In this document: positions 6,432 through 6,793 of the stretch, in pieces | Layout: every line of letters starts with the position of its first letter | How positions within the stretch are numbered: the first letter of the stretch is position 1 | NCBI GenBank assembly: GCA_023409695.1 | Contig: JAEYQZ010000273.1 | Coordinates: forward strand, 1-6,793 | Direction: 5' to 3' | Source: Methanobacteriota archaeon | GTDB taxonomy: Archaea; Methanobacteriota; Methanobacteria; Methanobacteriales; Methanobacteriaceae | DNA: 6,793 nucleotides | Made by a program: the position numbers and the translations under genes | Notes under the pieces: model-generated | The model's input: the letters and a program-made list of their open reading frames with translations, nothing else | Databases searched by the model: none | Told to the model about the DNA's origin: nothing

Positions 6432-6793
6432 TTTCAAGTGCAAAATTACTATAAACTTTGTAAAATTAAATTGATTATGTTTAAAATATAAATTTAATCT
6501 TTTTATTGTATTTAAAAATATAAATCCAATTTTTTAACTTTGAATCAATAATATCTGTTAGATTAAATTGAATAGATGAATTTCAAGTGTAAAATTTCAA
6601 AATACAATTATTAAACTTAATAGGCTTACATTTCAAGTGTAAATGTCAATTTTTTTATTGTATTTGGCATACTATTGTCATCATTTAGCTATAAATCAAG
6701 TAAACATACTGTAATTACGTTGAATATGTATATTTAAAGTGTAAAATTCCCTACATAATCTTTAAAATTAGTGGAGTCATATTTAAAGTGTAA
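6432..6793 (-). repeat. Right-hand mini-ORB cluster, running to the window edge
   Basis: Perfect cores at 6581-6592 and 6631-6642 (50 bp apart); TTTCAAGTGCAA at 6432-6443 with extension ACATGTA; and two copies of the same variant TTTAAAGTGTAA at 6733-6744 and 6782-6793 (49 bp apart). All share the main orientation. The last one ends exactly at the window edge, so the cluster may continue. Between them the DNA is AT-rich and holds no credible gene. Confidence 0.8.

Noticed and set aside
6286..6474. A 62-codon plus-strand open frame right of the DUF2299-like gene
   Set aside because: Its composition (Lys, Asn, Ile, Leu, Phe, Tyr) reflects AT-rich DNA, it contains the box at 6432-6443 within the frame, and no ribosome-binding site is visible.

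Overview
The window reads as the chromosomal replication-origin region of a methanogenic archaeon, most likely of the order Methanobacteriales (Methanobrevibacter, Methanosphaera or Methanobacterium type; the genus cannot be resolved). Three things support this. The left edge holds the N-terminal part of an archaeal Orc1/Cdc6 initiator gene. The rest is filled with copies of the 12-mer TTACACTTGAAA / TTTCAAGTGTAA, which matches the published mini-ORB (origin recognition box) bound by Cdc6 in Methanothermobacter. The non-coding DNA is extremely AT-rich, while the two genes are clearly richer in GC.

Layout: 1-652, minus strand, 5' part of cdc6/orc1, cut by the window edge. 653-5732, about 5.1 kb with no credible gene. 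It holds a cdc6-proximal mini-ORB cluster (732-1287), a degenerate tandem array with a period near 50 bp (about 1572-2540), a weak cluster (3222-3407), a tight trio (4103-4213), single sites, and a cluster of mixed orientation (5229-5519), separated by AT-rich stretches without boxes. 5733-6221, minus strand, a complete 162-residue gene for a small soluble protein that I tentatively place in the archaeal DUF2299 family. 6222-6793, more mini-ORBs, one inside the promoter/leader of the small gene and others running to the right edge, so the box field continues outside the window.

I count 16 perfect copies of the 12-mer and at least 25 copies with one to three mismatches. Fifteen of the 16 perfect copies have the same orientation. 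Neighbouring copies are repeatedly about 50 bp apart, both in the degenerate array and in the well-preserved clusters kilometres of sequence apart in origin-map terms (several kb). The simplest reading is an unusually large origin in which a roughly 50-bp ORB-containing unit has been amplified and has then decayed. The initiator made by the left gene would bind the boxes, and boxes near both gene starts suggest that initiator binding could also affect their transcription. The role of the small right-hand protein is unknown.
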